A stretch of DNA of 64,000 bases from Rhizobium viscosum (GCF_014873945.1 NZ_JADBEC010000003.1:310001-374000), one strand, 5' to 3'. Positions 1 through 10,208 are shown, counted from the stretch's first letter. Translations and numbers: made by a program. Notes: generated by a model not told the origin, from the letters alone.

Positions 1-230
1 AGCTCGGCCTCATCTACAAGATCGACATCGAAGACGACCGCATGGTGAAGATCATGATGACGTTGACCGCACCCGGTTGTCCGGTTGCCGGCGAAATGCC
101 GGGCTGGGTGGAAAATGCCGTCGGCGCCGTCGAGGGCGTGTCGGGCGTCGAGGTCGCCATGACCTTCGATCCGCCGTGGACGCCGGACCGTATGTCCGAG
201 GAGGCGCAGGTCGCCGTTGGCTGGTATTGA
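1..230 (+). CDS. SufT/MIP18-family (DUF59) iron-sulfur assembly protein, 3' part
   Basis: The window opens inside this gene. The readable frame begins at base 3 and gives about 75 C-terminal residues ending at a TGA. The stretch LTAPGCPVAGEMPGWV and the ending VEVAMTFDPPWTPDRMS are typical of the DUF59 family (PaaD/SufT/MIP18), where the TAPGCP cysteine lies in the conserved core. In alphaproteobacteria the suf operon usually ends with a DUF59 gene followed by a SufA-type carrier, and the same order is seen here. I infer an auxiliary role in maturing cytosolic iron-sulfur proteins. The N-terminus is outside the window. Confidence 0.85.
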   Translation, partial: LGLIYKIDIEDDRMVKIMMTLTAPGCPVAGEMPGWVENAVGAVEGVSGVEVAMTFDPPWTPDRMSEEAQVAVGWY

Positions 231-320
231 TCGGCCGGTATTGATCCGTTTACTCGCGGCGACTACATTGAATCACCAAGCACCGGATCTTGACCCCGGT
301 TGTGGAAGGAGATTGAGCCC

Positions 321-716
321 ATGGGCTTTGCAGTAATGAGCATGACGGAAGCCGCCGCAGAGCGCGTGAAGGCTATCGTCGGCAATGGCGGGCCGGATGC
401 CAAGGGCATTCGCGTCGGCATCAAGAAAGGTGGCTGCGCCGGGATGGAATATACCATCGACATGGTGACGGAACCCAATGCCAAGGACGACCTGATCGAG
501 CGCGACGGCGCCAAGGTCTGGATCGAGCCGTCGGCCGTTCTCTATCTGCTCGGCACCGAACTCGGCTTCGAAACAACGACGCTGCGTTCCGGCTTCATCT
601 TCACCAATCCGAACCAGACATCGGCCTGTGGTTGCGGTGAATCCGTCGAGCTGAAGCCCGCCGATCTGGCAGCCCTTGCCGCGCGCGGCGACGCCGTGGT
701 TCCGGCGCAGCACTAG
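321..716 (+). CDS. sufA: SufA/IscA-type iron-sulfur cluster carrier (HesB family)
   Basis: A 131-residue protein of usual A-type carrier length. The three conserved cysteines are visible: C39 in GGCAGM, and C103 and C105 in SACGCGES. In the family these hold a [2Fe-2S] or [4Fe-4S] cluster, or iron, for transfer to apoproteins. The ATG at 321 is preferred over an in-frame TTG at 300 because GGAAGGAG lies about ten bases ahead of it. It follows the SufT-like gene by 90 bases and is followed by a clear terminator, so it probably ends the suf transcript. IscA and SufA cannot be told apart by sequence alone; the neighbour favours SufA. Confidence 0.9.
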   Translation: MGFAVMSMTEAAAERVKAIVGNGGPDAKGIRVGIKKGGCAGMEYTIDMVTEPNAKDDLIERDGAKVWIEPSAVLYLLGTELGFETTTLRSGFIFTNPNQTSACGCGESVELKPADLAALAARGDAVVPAQH

Positions 717-741
717 CAGTTTTTCATTGAAATTGCCTGAC

Positions 742-766
742 GGCCGCCATAATTGGCGGCCTTTTG
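742..766 (+). terminator. Rho-independent terminator after the sufA-type gene
   Basis: A perfect 8-bp stem, GGCCGCCA paired with TGGCGGCC, with a TAAT loop and followed by TTTT and a further T-rich stretch. It lies 26 bases after the stop of the upstream gene on the same strand. Confidence 0.8.
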
Positions 767-821
767 ATTTTGACGAGCCTGTCCGAGACCGGCAAGCGAC
801 CAAGAAGAAGAAAAGCGGACA

Positions 822-1442
822 ATGCTCTTTCTATTCCTGAAAGGCGCCCTGCTAGGCGTCATCATCACCGCGCCTCTCGGGCCGATTGGAACGCTCTGCA
901 TCAACAGAAGCCTCGAGAAGGGGTTCTGGTACGGTTTTTCCGGCGGGTTGGGAACGGCGCTGGGCGATGCGACCTACGCGCTGGTCGCAGTAGCCGGGAT
1001 TGCCGTCTTTTCCGAAACCATGTCGATGGCCACCATTCCGCTGGCGCTTGGCGGCGGGCTGATGCTGCTCTGGCTCGGGTGGCGGGGACTGAAGAACAAG
1101 GGAAAGATTAAGGCGGCAAAGATCAAGGCGGCCGACTTCCTGCACACAACCATCTCGACCTTCCTGCTAACCATCTCCAATCCGGCGACGATCCTCTCCT
1201 TCGGGGCGCTGTTTGCCGGCCTCGGTCTGACCGAAGAGACGCGTCGCTTCAGCTCGGCGATGATCGTCTCAGGCGTCTTCATGGGATCGCTGTTGTGGTG
1301 GTTTTGTCTGAGCGGTGCCGTCAGCCTTGCAAGAGACCGGCTCTCGACCGATTTCACGGCCAAAGTCGGCCGCGCGACGAGTTATATGCTGATCGCCTTC
1401 GGCGCGGTGGCGCTCGGTTCGGTGGCTTATTCGATCGTATAA
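822..1442 (+). CDS. LysE/RhtB-family exporter
   Basis: A 206-residue protein of usual LysE length with about six hydrophobic segments. The N-terminal region reads APLGPIGTLCINRSLEKGFWYGFSGGLGTALGDATYAL, matching the family pattern of a PGP motif followed by a GxGxxxGD motif. Members export amino acids or related small metabolites across the inner membrane; the substrate cannot be read from sequence. It appears monocistronic: a terminator precedes it and the next gene is on the opposite strand. The ribosome-binding site is weak (an A/G-rich run ahead of the ATG). Confidence 0.85.
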   Translation: MLFLFLKGALLGVIITAPLGPIGTLCINRSLEKGFWYGFSGGLGTALGDATYALVAVAGIAVFSETMSMATIPLALGGGLMLLWLGWRGLKNKGKIKAAKIKAADFLHTTISTFLLTISNPATILSFGALFAGLGLTEETRRFSSAMIVSGVFMGSLLWWFCLSGAVSLARDRLSTDFTAKVGRATSYMLIAFGAVALGSVAYSIV

Positions 1443-1456
1443 AGCAGGAGAGCGCT

Positions 1457-1762
1457 TTAATCGCGCTTGATGCTCATCAGCACATCCCAGAGATCGGCGC
1501 CGGTTTCGAAGACCGCAGCATTGGCCTTGTAGCTCCGTTCTGTTTCGACAAGGTCGGTCAGTTCGGTCGCGAAATCCACGTCCTGGTCCGTCTCGCTGAC
1601 ACTTGCCTGAACGCCGGTGGGTTCAACAGACTGAAAGCTGGTGTTGAGCCGGCCGTAGCCCGGTGTGCTCGCATTGGCGACATTGTTGGCGATCGCGCCC
1701 GCGCGCTTCGTCTGCGCCAGCATTCCCGAAAGCGCCGTATGCGTGATTGCAGAAATGCTCAT
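1457..1762 (-). CDS. Orphan short flagellar basal-body rod-like protein
   Basis: Only 101 residues. The N-terminus (ALSGMLAQTKRAGAIANN then VANASTPGYGR) matches the signature shared by flagellar rod and hook proteins (FlgB, FlgC, FlgF, FlgG). The C-terminus (TDLVETERSYKANAAVFETG) matches their C-terminal helix. The middle region of a full FlgC, normally 130 or more residues in total, is very short here. No other flagellar gene is in the window, so this is an orphan paralogue. It could be an assembly-competent mini rod protein, an export-related factor, or a decayed copy with intact frame. The ends point to the family; the function is not known. Confidence 0.75.
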   Translation of the reverse strand: MSISAITHTALSGMLAQTKRAGAIANNVANASTPGYGRLNTSFQSVEPTGVQASVSETDQDVDFATELTDLVETERSYKANAAVFETGADLWDVLMSIKRD

Positions 1763-1886
1763 CGACCGTTTCCCTGTTTCCGGACATCAAGCGTTGTACC
1801 GGCAAGGATTTAGGGAATGCTGAACGGCTTCGGTTAGCGAAAGGCGAGGGGATCTGCGGCGGCTGTGCCGCAATGGCACGGAAGTC

Positions 1887-2471
1887 TCAGCGGCCGGCTC
1901 TCATACCTGCAATCAGGATATCGATGAGCTGCCGTGCCGCTTGCTTCCAAGCCGGGCCGCTGCTGATGCTTGCGCCACCGGCAATCGCCCGAAGAAGGTC
2001 GAGCGGGTCCATGGTCAGGCGGATCTCGCCGGCCTCAGTGGCGCGGTCGATCAGCAGATTGACGGCATCGGTGATCGGGGTAACGGAATCGGCGTAGAGC
2101 TCGGACGTGCCTCCAACGAGCGAATCCAGCAGCTCGGACATGCCGTGTTTCGTCACGACATAATCGACGAACTGCACCAGCCACAGGCGAAGCGCTTCGA
2201 CAGGCGGATGCGTTTCGGACAAGCTCCCGGCCGCAGCTGCAAGCTGGGCAGTCTCATTGCGATAGACGGCGGAAATCAGCGCATCGCGTGTTGGGAAATG
2301 GCGATAGAGCGTACCAATGCCAACGCCGGCGAGGCGGGCGATTTCCTCCAGGGTGGCGCCGGAGCCTTTGTCGGCAAAGACGGTCTTTGCCGTTTCCATC
2401 AACAGAAGGCGGTTGCGTTCGGCATCCGCACGCGGCTTTCGGACGGTGGACCCGCCACTTTTTTCGGCCAT
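1887..2471 (-). CDS. TetR/AcrR-family transcriptional regulator
   Basis: A 194-residue regulator. Residues around 14-60 form the TetR helix-turn-helix: FADKGSGATLEEIARLAGVGIGTLYRHFPTRDALISAVY. The C-terminal half is the variable ligand-binding domain. I prefer the ATG at 2471 (MAEKSGGS), preceded by AAGGGGA, over a GTG at 2504, because the GTG lies inside the first of two palindromes likely to be the operator. It is divergent from an SDR oxidoreductase, the usual arrangement when a TetR protein represses itself and its neighbour. Ligand unknown. Confidence 0.9.
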   Translation of the reverse strand: MAEKSGGSTVRKPRADAERNRLLLMETAKTVFADKGSGATLEEIARLAGVGIGTLYRHFPTRDALISAVYRNETAQLAAAAGSLSETHPPVEALRLWLVQFVDYVVTKHGMSELLDSLVGGTSELYADSVTPITDAVNLLIDRATEAGEIRLTMDPLDLLRAIAGGASISSGPAWKQAARQLIDILIAGMRAGR

Positions 2472-2495
2472 TTCCGTTGAAGTCCCCTTGATAAG

Positions 2496-2532
2496 CGGAG
2501 GCACCCTCCGTATTTAACTGGAGGCATCCTCC
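2496..2532. promoter_or_regulatory. Paired palindromes, candidate TetR operators
   Basis: Two near-identical inverted repeats sit between the divergent TetR and SDR genes: CGGAGGCACCCTCCG at 2496-2510 and GGAGGCATCCTCC at 2520-2532. Both have a GGAGG arm, a three-base spacer starting CA, and a CCTCC arm. Their centres are 23 bp apart, about two helical turns. I infer TetR-dimer sites controlling both genes. A GGAGG arm can also act as a ribosome-binding site, but neither lies at the right distance from a start. Confidence 0.6.
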
Positions 2533-2606
2533 TTTTATTCCATTTGAGGCCGGCGGGCAATGGTCCACCAGTCCGGAGCGGTGCGTCCATGATCAAGGAG
2601 ATAATC

Positions 2607-3575
2607 ATGAGTGGACTTTTTGGCGCGACATCGACCACCGACGAGGTGCTTGCCGACGTCGATCTCAAGGGCAAGCGTGTTCTGGTGACGGGCGTTTCGG
2701 CCGGCCTTGGCGTGGAGACCGCACGGGGGCTGGCAGCCCATGGGGCGCAGGTGGTGGGTACGGCACGTAACCTTGCAAAAGCGAAGGCGGCAACGGAAGT
2801 CGTTCGCGCCGGTGCGGCCGATGGAGGCAGCCTTGAGATCGTCGAGCTCGATCTTGCTTCTCTGGCAAGCGTACGAGCCTGCGCCGATGCGCTCATTGCG
2901 GATGGGCGGCCCTTCGATGTCGTCATTGCCAATGCCGGCGTCATGGCCGCTCCCTTCGGTCACACCGCCGACGGTTTCGAAACACAATTCGGCACCAATC
3001 ATCTTGGTCATTTCGTGCTGGTCAACCGGATCGCGCCGCTCGTCAAATCCGGCGGCCGCGTGGTGATCGTCGCATCCTCAGGCCATCGCATGGCACCTTT
3101 CAGCCTCGACGACCTCAATTTCGAGAGCAGGGCTTACGAACCCTGGGCCGCCTATGCCCAGTCAAAGACCGCAAATATCCTCTTCGCGGTGGAACTCGAC
3201 CGTCGCCTTGGGGAGCGCGGCATCCGGGCAACGGCACTGCATCCCGGCGGCATCCAGACGGAGCTCGACCGTCATCTCGATCCTGGCATGATCGAAGGCA
3301 TGATCACTCAGATCAATGCTGCACTCGCCGCCGAGGGAAAGCCACCCTTCCAATTGAAGACGATCCCACAGGGCGCGGCGACTTCGGTCTGGGCAGGTTT
3401 TGTCGCTCCTGCAGACACGGTTGGCGGCAAATATTGCGAGAATTGCCACGTCTCCGAAGTGACGGACGCGGAGATCAGTCCGGTCTCCGAAGGCGTGCGC
3501 TCCTACGCGCTCGATCCCGAGACAGCCAGGGCATTGTGGGCGAAAAGCGAGGAAATGGTTGGCGAGCGCTTCTAA
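2607..3575 (+). CDS. Short-chain dehydrogenase/reductase (SDR) family oxidoreductase
   Basis: A 322-residue SDR. The Rossmann nucleotide site is TGVSAGLG (TGxxxGxG) near residue 30. NAGVM lies in strand 4, and the catalytic YAQSK (YxxxK) follows a serine in VASSGH. Length and pattern resemble the retinol-dehydrogenase/protochlorophyllide-reductase-like subgroup. The start at 2607 is chosen because AAGGAG lies seven bases ahead; an upstream in-frame ATG overlaps that site. It is divergent from the TetR gene and probably repressed by it. Substrate unknown. Confidence 0.88.
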   Translation: MSGLFGATSTTDEVLADVDLKGKRVLVTGVSAGLGVETARGLAAHGAQVVGTARNLAKAKAATEVVRAGAADGGSLEIVELDLASLASVRACADALIADGRPFDVVIANAGVMAAPFGHTADGFETQFGTNHLGHFVLVNRIAPLVKSGGRVVIVASSGHRMAPFSLDDLNFESRAYEPWAAYAQSKTANILFAVELDRRLGERGIRATALHPGGIQTELDRHLDPGMIEGMITQINAALAAEGKPPFQLKTIPQGAATSVWAGFVAPADTVGGKYCENCHVSEVTDAEISPVSEGVRSYALDPETARALWAKSEEMVGERF

Positions 3576-3642
3576 GCTTTAGACCGGCGCGCTTCGGCAC
3601 TGGAAGCTGCAGCACAAAAAAGAGAGCAGGGGACTGGGAAAC

Positions 3643-3718
3643 TGGTGCCCCTGCCGAGGAATCGAACCTGGATCGGCTGCAAACCAGACAGCTGCTCTTA
3701 CGTTGAGCTACGAGGGGC
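3643..3718 (-). tRNA. tRNA-like sequence (Thr GGT-type anticodon), possibly a decayed tRNA
   Basis: On the minus strand exactly 76 bases can be laid out as a tRNA ending in an encoded CCA. The acceptor stem pairs at 6 of 7 positions (GCCCCT with AGGGGC), the D stem is GCTC/GAGC, and the anticodon stem is GCTGT/GCAGC with loop CTGGTTT, placing GGT at positions 34-36. A TTCGATT T-loop sits on a four-of-five stem. Defects: a C-C mismatch at acceptor pair 7, G at position 8 in place of U, U at 37, one extra base beside the T arm and a C-C mismatch in the T stem. It is either a divergent tRNA or a pseudogene. It lies alone after the SDR gene. Confidence 0.45.
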
Positions 3719-4010
3719 GTAGTATCTCTATACCAGAAATGACGTTCGCAGGCGAACGGAGCTTCGATAGACGGTTAGAGGGTAAGGTTAATCTCCGCAT
3801 AAGAGAGATCAGGAGAAGGGCGCCCGGTACAGGGGCAGGCAACCCTTCTCCCGGCTGGTTTTGCAGTGTCCAGCTATGTTGATACGCACAGAACCGGAAA
3901 TGGTTCACCGGTACCGATGAAAGTCCCGAAAAAGTCCGGCAGCTTTTTTCGCCGTCAGGAATGCGTAGCCGCAATCATCCGTCTCTGCGGCTCTTTGCCG
4001 ATCGCCTCGC

Positions 4011-4283
4011 TCAGGCCTTGACGTCGAGGCCCGCTTCGACTGCGGCGGCGATAAATGCCTTGCGCGCATCCTCACCGGTGCGCTTGCCCTTGATGACGTC
4101 GGCGCAGACCAGCAGTGCCTGGTCGAGTGCGGCACCGTCTTCCGTCGGCCAGTCCTCGATCATCGCCCAGGAGGCCGCCTGGGTGGTATCGATGTTCATG
4201 TATTTGCCGGGCTCCTCGAGGGCGATGAGCACAGGCTTCGACCAGGGTGCCTGCATTCTGGCTTCGCTTTGATCCTGGGGCAT
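4011..4283 (-). CDS. DUF982 domain protein
   Basis: A 90-residue protein matching the DUF982 pattern common in rhizobia, often in many copies per genome. After a W near residue 14 there is a central SWAMIEDWPTEDGAALDQAL and a C-terminal ARKAFIAAAVEAGLDV. No catalytic residues are evident, and the family has no assigned function. Spacing from the downstream gcv operon and the intervening terminator suggest its own transcript. The 290 bases between it and the tRNA-like sequence hold no gene or structure I can support. Confidence 0.75.
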   Translation of the reverse strand: MPQDQSEARMQAPWSKPVLIALEEPGKYMNIDTTQAASWAMIEDWPTEDGAALDQALLVCADVIKGKRTGEDARKAFIAAAVEAGLDVKA

Positions 4284-4323
4284 GAGTGTGGCCTTCCTTC
4301 GTGCATTTCTATCAAAATTAGGA

Positions 4324-4350
4324 AAGCCCCTCCCGTGATGGAAGGGGCTT
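4324..4350 (-). terminator. Terminator at the end of the gcv operon
   Basis: On the minus strand AAGCCCCT pairs with AGGGGCTT across an 11-base loop, followed by a T-rich stretch (TTCCTAATTTT). It lies about 48 bases after the gcvP stop and before the DUF982 gene. Confidence 0.75.
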
Positions 4351-4397
4351 CAATTGTCCAGCCCTTTGCTTGCGCTCAGGGAATCTGGCCTCAAGCT

Positions 4398-7261
<2,864 letters not shown>

Positions 7262-7262
<1 letters not shown>

Positions 7263-7624
7263 TACGCAGTCAGCTCCTTGTAGGCCGCTTCATCGAGCAG
7301 GCCATCGGCGTCGGAGAGATTCTTGAGCTTGAGCTTGAAGAACCAGCCGGCACCCTGCGGATCAGAATTGACGAGCGACGGGTCGGCGACAATCGCCGGA
7401 TTGACCTCGACGATCTCGCCGTCGAGCGGGCAGTAGACATCCGAAGCTGCCTTGACGGATTCGACGGTTGCGGCGTTGCCATCCTTGGAGAAGGTGGCGC
7501 CGACCTCAGGCAATTCCACGAAAACGAGGTCACCGAGCTGCTCGACAGCGTAGGTGGTGATGCCGACGGTCGCGACATCGCCTTCGAGCTTCAGCCATTC
7601 ATGTTCCTGGGTAAATTTCAGCAT
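7262..7624 (-). CDS. gcvH: Glycine cleavage system H protein
   Basis: A 120-residue lipoyl carrier. The lipoylated lysine is K58 in [20 protein letters not shown] near the C-terminus is a typical GcvH signature. The start [10 protein letters not shown] at 7624 fits the family better than the in-frame start 18 bases upstream and has AGAGGA ahead of it. GcvH shuttles the aminomethyl group between GcvP and GcvT. Its lipoate would be made by LipB, encoded at 22.4-23.2 kb, together with LipA, which is not in the window. Confidence 0.97.
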
Positions 7625-7647
7625 GGAAAAATCCTCTCGCAATAGGG

Positions 7648-8784
7648 TCAGCGTTTGTAGGTCGGCGTGATGAAGGGAAGAGCAGAGACGGTCACCGGCA
7701 GGTACTTGCCGCGCACTTCGGCATAGACCTGTGTGCCTGCTGCCGTGTGGGAAACCGGCACGTAACCCATGGCGACGGGGCCTTCGACGGAGGGGCCGAA
7801 ACCACCAGAGGTGACTTCACCGATCTCTGTCTTGCCCTCGGCATCGGCATAGAGCTTGGCATGGCCGCGCACCGGCGCCTTGCCCTCGGGCTTCAGGCCG
7901 ACGCGCTTGCGGGTTGCACCCTTGTCTAGTTCGCCGAGAATGCGGTCTGCACCCGGAAAGCCGCCAGCGCGGGCGCCTCCGGTGCGGCGTGCCTTCTGCA
8001 TGCCCCATTCAATGGCCGCTTCGACCGGTGAAGTGGTCGTGTCGATATCGTTGCCATAGAGGCAGAGGCCGGCTTCGAGGCGCAGCGAGTCACGGGCGCC
8101 AAGGCCGATCGGCTCGACATCTGGATGCTCGAGCAACCGGTTGGTGACATCTACGGCCTTGTCGGCGGGAATGGAGATTTCAAAGCCGTCTTCCCCGGAA
8201 TAGCCGGAGCGCGAGACGAGACAGGAAACGTCGTGCAGGCGGCAGTGGCGCACGTCCATGAACTTCATGGCGGCAACATCGGCCCAGAGTTCTGCGAGCG
8301 CTTCGACGGCGCGCGGACCCTGGAGGGCAATCAGCGCGCGGTCGAGGACAGTGATCTCGCAGGTGTCGGAGAGATGCTTCTGCAGGTGCGCGATATCGGC
8401 TTCCTTGCAGGCGGCGTTGACGACGACGAAGAGGTGGTCGTCGAGATGGGTGATCATCAGGTCGTCGAGGATGCCGCCATTCTCATCCGTGAAGAAACCA
8501 TAGCGCTGGCGTCCTTCGGCAAGACCGAGAATATCGACCGGTACGAGGCTTTCGAGTGCGAGCGCCACATCCTCATACTGGCCGGACTTCGCCTTGATGA
8601 TGACCTGCCCCATATGGGAGACATCGAAAAGACCGGCGGCGGTGCGGGTCTGCAGGTGCTCCTTCATGACTCCGGTCGGATATTGCACCGGCATGTCGTA
8701 ACCTGCGAAGGGCACCATGCGGGCGCCGAGCGACAGATGCAGCGCGTGAAGCGGGGTTTTCTTGAGGGCAGCAGTATCGTCCAA
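7648..8784 (-). CDS. gcvT: Aminomethyltransferase, glycine cleavage T protein
   Basis: A 378-residue T protein that moves the methylene group from aminomethyl-GcvH to tetrahydrofolate and releases ammonia. The family patterns [26 protein letters not shown] and [20 protein letters not shown] are all present. The likely start is a TTG at 8784 ([13 protein letters not shown]), with a full GGAGG site six bases ahead and no in-frame ATG nearby. It is the first gene of gcvTHP and lies directly behind the glycine riboswitch. Confidence 0.97.
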   Translation of the reverse strand: MDDTAALKKTPLHALHLSLGARMVPFAGYDMPVQYPTGVMKEHLQTRTAAGLFDVSHMGQVIIKAKSGQYEDVALALESLVPVDILGLAEGRQRYGFFTDENGGILDDLMITHLDDHLFVVVNAACKEADIAHLQKHLSDTCEITVLDRALIALQGPRAVEALAELWADVAAMKFMDVRHCRLHDVSCLVSRSGYSGEDGFEISIPADKAVDVTNRLLEHPDVEPIGLGARDSLRLEAGLCLYGNDIDTTTSPVEAAIEWGMQKARRTGGARAGGFPGADRILGELDKGATRKRVGLKPEGKAPVRGHAKLYADAEGKTEIGEVTSGGFGPSVEGPVAMGYVPVSHTAAGTQVYAEVRGKYLPVTVSALPFITPTYKR

Positions 8785-8835
8785 ACGACGCCTCCGGGGT
8801 TTGCGCCGGAAATTCCGGGCGCGGGCTCAAAACTG

Positions 8836-8853
8836 AAGGCGCGGCTGCGCCTT
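8836..8853 (-). promoter_or_regulatory. Hairpin between glycine riboswitch and gcvT, candidate expression platform
   Basis: On the minus strand AAGGCGC pairs with GCGCCTT over a four-base loop, followed by CAGTTTTGAG. It sits just after the second glycine aptamer and about 40 bases before the gcvT ribosome-binding site. The T-run is weak, so it may be a terminator switched by the aptamers or merely a structural element. This is inference from position. Confidence 0.5.
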
Positions 8854-8861
8854 GTCTCCTT

Positions 8862-9024
8862 GAGCCCCCTCTGTCCCTGTGCCTGAGATTGTTATCCCTT
8901 CGGCGGGCGTTTCGAGAACGCCTCTCTCCAGAGTTCCGTCTGCCCCTTGTGGTCCTTTCGCCTGAGAGTTTCCGGGGCGGTTGCTCCTTCGGCACCGGCA
9001 TTGTGTGCCGGATTCTCCCAACAA
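8862..9024 (-). ncRNA. Tandem glycine riboswitch
   Basis: The leader of gcvT on the minus strand contains two consecutive glycine-aptamer cores. The first has GGGAGAAT, GCCGAAGGAGCAA and AACTCTCAGGC followed by AAAGGACCAC. The second has GGAGAGAGGCG, GCCGAAGGGATAACAATC and TCTCAGGCACAGGGACAGAG. These are the conserved P1/P3 junction blocks of the glycine riboswitch class. Such pairs normally bind glycine and raise gcv expression. The ends given are approximate, read from the first and last conserved blocks. Confidence 0.93.
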
Positions 9025-9034
9025 GGTTGCGGCA

Positions 9035-9063
9035 ATTATCCGGGGGTGGCAGGCCTTGGCAAG
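9035..9063 (-). promoter_or_regulatory. Candidate sigma-70-type promoter of gcvTHP
   Basis: On the minus strand CTTGCC and GATAAT are separated by exactly 17 bases, a fit to the rhizobial vegetative promoter form. Initiation about seven bases downstream would begin the transcript just before the first glycine aptamer. Confidence 0.55.
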
Positions 9064-9172
9064 CGAAATGTCGCGACTGCACAAATTTTTGTCGCGGCTC
9101 TGAAAAGCCGGTTGCGGTCCGCGTCAAATGGGCTTTTGCATTCTCAGGCGGAATTGGCTATCGGCAGCCGAG

Positions 9173-9215
9173 AGCCTTTCCTGGTCAGATTGAGACATTC
9201 TGACCAGGAAAGGCT
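9173..9215 (+). promoter_or_regulatory. Perfect 17-bp inverted repeat in the leader of the copper-chaperone gene
   Basis: AGCCTTTCCTGGTCAGA at 9173-9189 is the exact reverse complement of 9199-9215, with a nine-base loop TTGAGACAT. It ends only a few bases before the GAGGAG ribosome-binding site and 22 bases before the ATG of the next gene. There is no T-run after it, so it is not a typical terminator. It could be an mRNA-stabilising hairpin, a binding site in RNA, or a DNA operator. Confidence 0.7.
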
Positions 9216-9236
9216 TTGAGAGCGAGGAGATATTCG

Positions 9237-9758
9237 ATGAAGATTGTGAGGACATCAGCTTTGGCGGCGCTGCTTTGCGCTTGCGGCTTTGCCGGATCCG
9301 CTGCCGGCCAGGACCACCAGCACATGCAGGGCATGGACATGGGCTCCATGAGCATGGCTGCTGACGGCGACGTTGTGAAAGTCGGCGATCTCGAAGTCTC
9401 CGGTGGCTTTGCCAAGGCGATGCTGCCCGGCCAACCCGTTGGTGGCGGCTTCTTCACAGTGAAGAACAACGGCTCGACCGATGACCGCCTTGTGTCGGTC
9501 ACGTCGTCCAATGCCGGCGCGGTGCAGCTTCACGAGATGGCCATGAAGGACAATGTCATGAAGATGCGAGAGCTGAAGGATGGCATTGCGGTTCCCGCAG
9601 GCCAGACCGTGGAGCTTTCGCCCGGCAACCTGCATCTGATGTTCCAGAAGGTAAAGACGCCCTTCAAGCAGGGCGACAAAATTCCTGTTACCCTGACCTT
9701 CGAAAAGGCCGGCAAGATCGATCTGGTGCTGAACGTGCTGTCGGCGCAGGGCAAATAA
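9237..9758 (+). CDS. pcuC: Periplasmic copper chaperone, PCu(A)C family
   Basis: A 173-residue secreted protein with a signal peptide (MKIVRTSALAALLCACGFAG). The PCuAC copper ligands are visible as H99, M110, H133 and M135. An additional His/Met-rich segment at residues 27-40 (HQHMQGMDMGSMSM) may bind further copper. Family members carry Cu(I) in the periplasm to the CuA site of cytochrome oxidase, usually with Sco proteins, none of which is nearby. The ATG at 9237 is chosen because GAGGAG lies ahead and the signal peptide begins there. A perfect hairpin precedes it. Confidence 0.9.
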   Translation: MKIVRTSALAALLCACGFAGSAAGQDHQHMQGMDMGSMSMAADGDVVKVGDLEVSGGFAKAMLPGQPVGGGFFTVKNNGSTDDRLVSVTSSNAGAVQLHEMAMKDNVMKMRELKDGIAVPAGQTVELSPGNLHLMFQKVKTPFKQGDKIPVTLTFEKAGKIDLVLNVLSAQGK

Positions 9759-9774
9759 GCGCTGAGAAACAAAA

Positions 9775-9796
9775 GCCCGCGACCAAAGTCGCGGGC
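9775..9796 (+). terminator. Terminator between convergent genes
   Basis: GCCCGCGAC pairs with GTCGCGGGC over a CAAA loop. It follows the pcuC-type gene and is preceded by AAAA, so on the minus strand it also ends in T residues. It probably serves both the chaperone gene and the convergent small gene at 9824. Confidence 0.7.
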
Positions 9797-9823
9797 CTTG
9801 CTCCTCCCAGCAATATTTAAATC

Positions 9824-10087
9824 TCAGACATCCTCATAGGACTGCAAGGCCTGCTGCAAGCCGGCCTGTGGCTGCCGATACCCCTTGGTCATGAGATCAA
9901 GCGCGACTTCGGTATTCTGGATGATGTTGGTCGTTTCCTCGGGATCTTCGCCGCTGTGATTGAGTTGGCGTTCCGCGATCTTTCGGGCCTCGCGCGCGGC
10001 CGTACCCGTCGCCACGCGCTGCGGAATGCGCAGGGATTCGAAGGCGAGGGCAGCAGTACTTGCCGATATGGAAACAAGCTGTGTCAT
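9824..10087 (-). CDS. Small conserved hypothetical protein
   Basis: An 87-residue protein starting MTQLVSISASTAALAFESLRIPQRVATG. It has an alanine-rich N-terminus, a charged middle (REARKIAERQLNHSGEDPEETTNI) and a Q-rich end. There is no signal peptide or recognised domain. Residues such as SASTAALAFE and NTEVALDLMTKGYRQ faintly recall flagellar-associated small proteins, but I would not assign it. Coding use looks like its neighbours. A longer frame upstream is less likely, since it would run through the crcB leader. Confidence 0.55.
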   Translation of the reverse strand: MTQLVSISASTAALAFESLRIPQRVATGTAAREARKIAERQLNHSGEDPEETTNIIQNTEVALDLMTKGYRQPQAGLQQALQSYEDV

Positions 10088-10142
10088 GCGCCCGTCATAA
10101 CGGTGCGATCTTCGCGTTCGGCTTAAGAAAATCATTCGCATT

Positions 10143-10156
10143 TTACCGGACGGTAA
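10143..10156. promoter_or_regulatory. Palindrome in the crcB upstream region
   Basis: TTACCGGACGGTAA is a 6-2-6 inverted repeat lying 53 bases before the crcB ATG and 56 bases before the start of the divergent small gene. It could be an operator for either gene. I see no fluoride-riboswitch consensus in the same stretch. Confidence 0.35.
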
Positions 10157-10208
10157 GAATTCCGCAGATGCGATTGGAATCAGGGCGGAATCGCAATAAA
10201 CCGTAGGC

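Noticed and set aside
10088-10208. Fluoride riboswitch upstream of crcB
   Set aside because: I looked for the conserved fluoride-aptamer blocks in this 120-base stretch and did not see them; only an unrelated palindrome is present.
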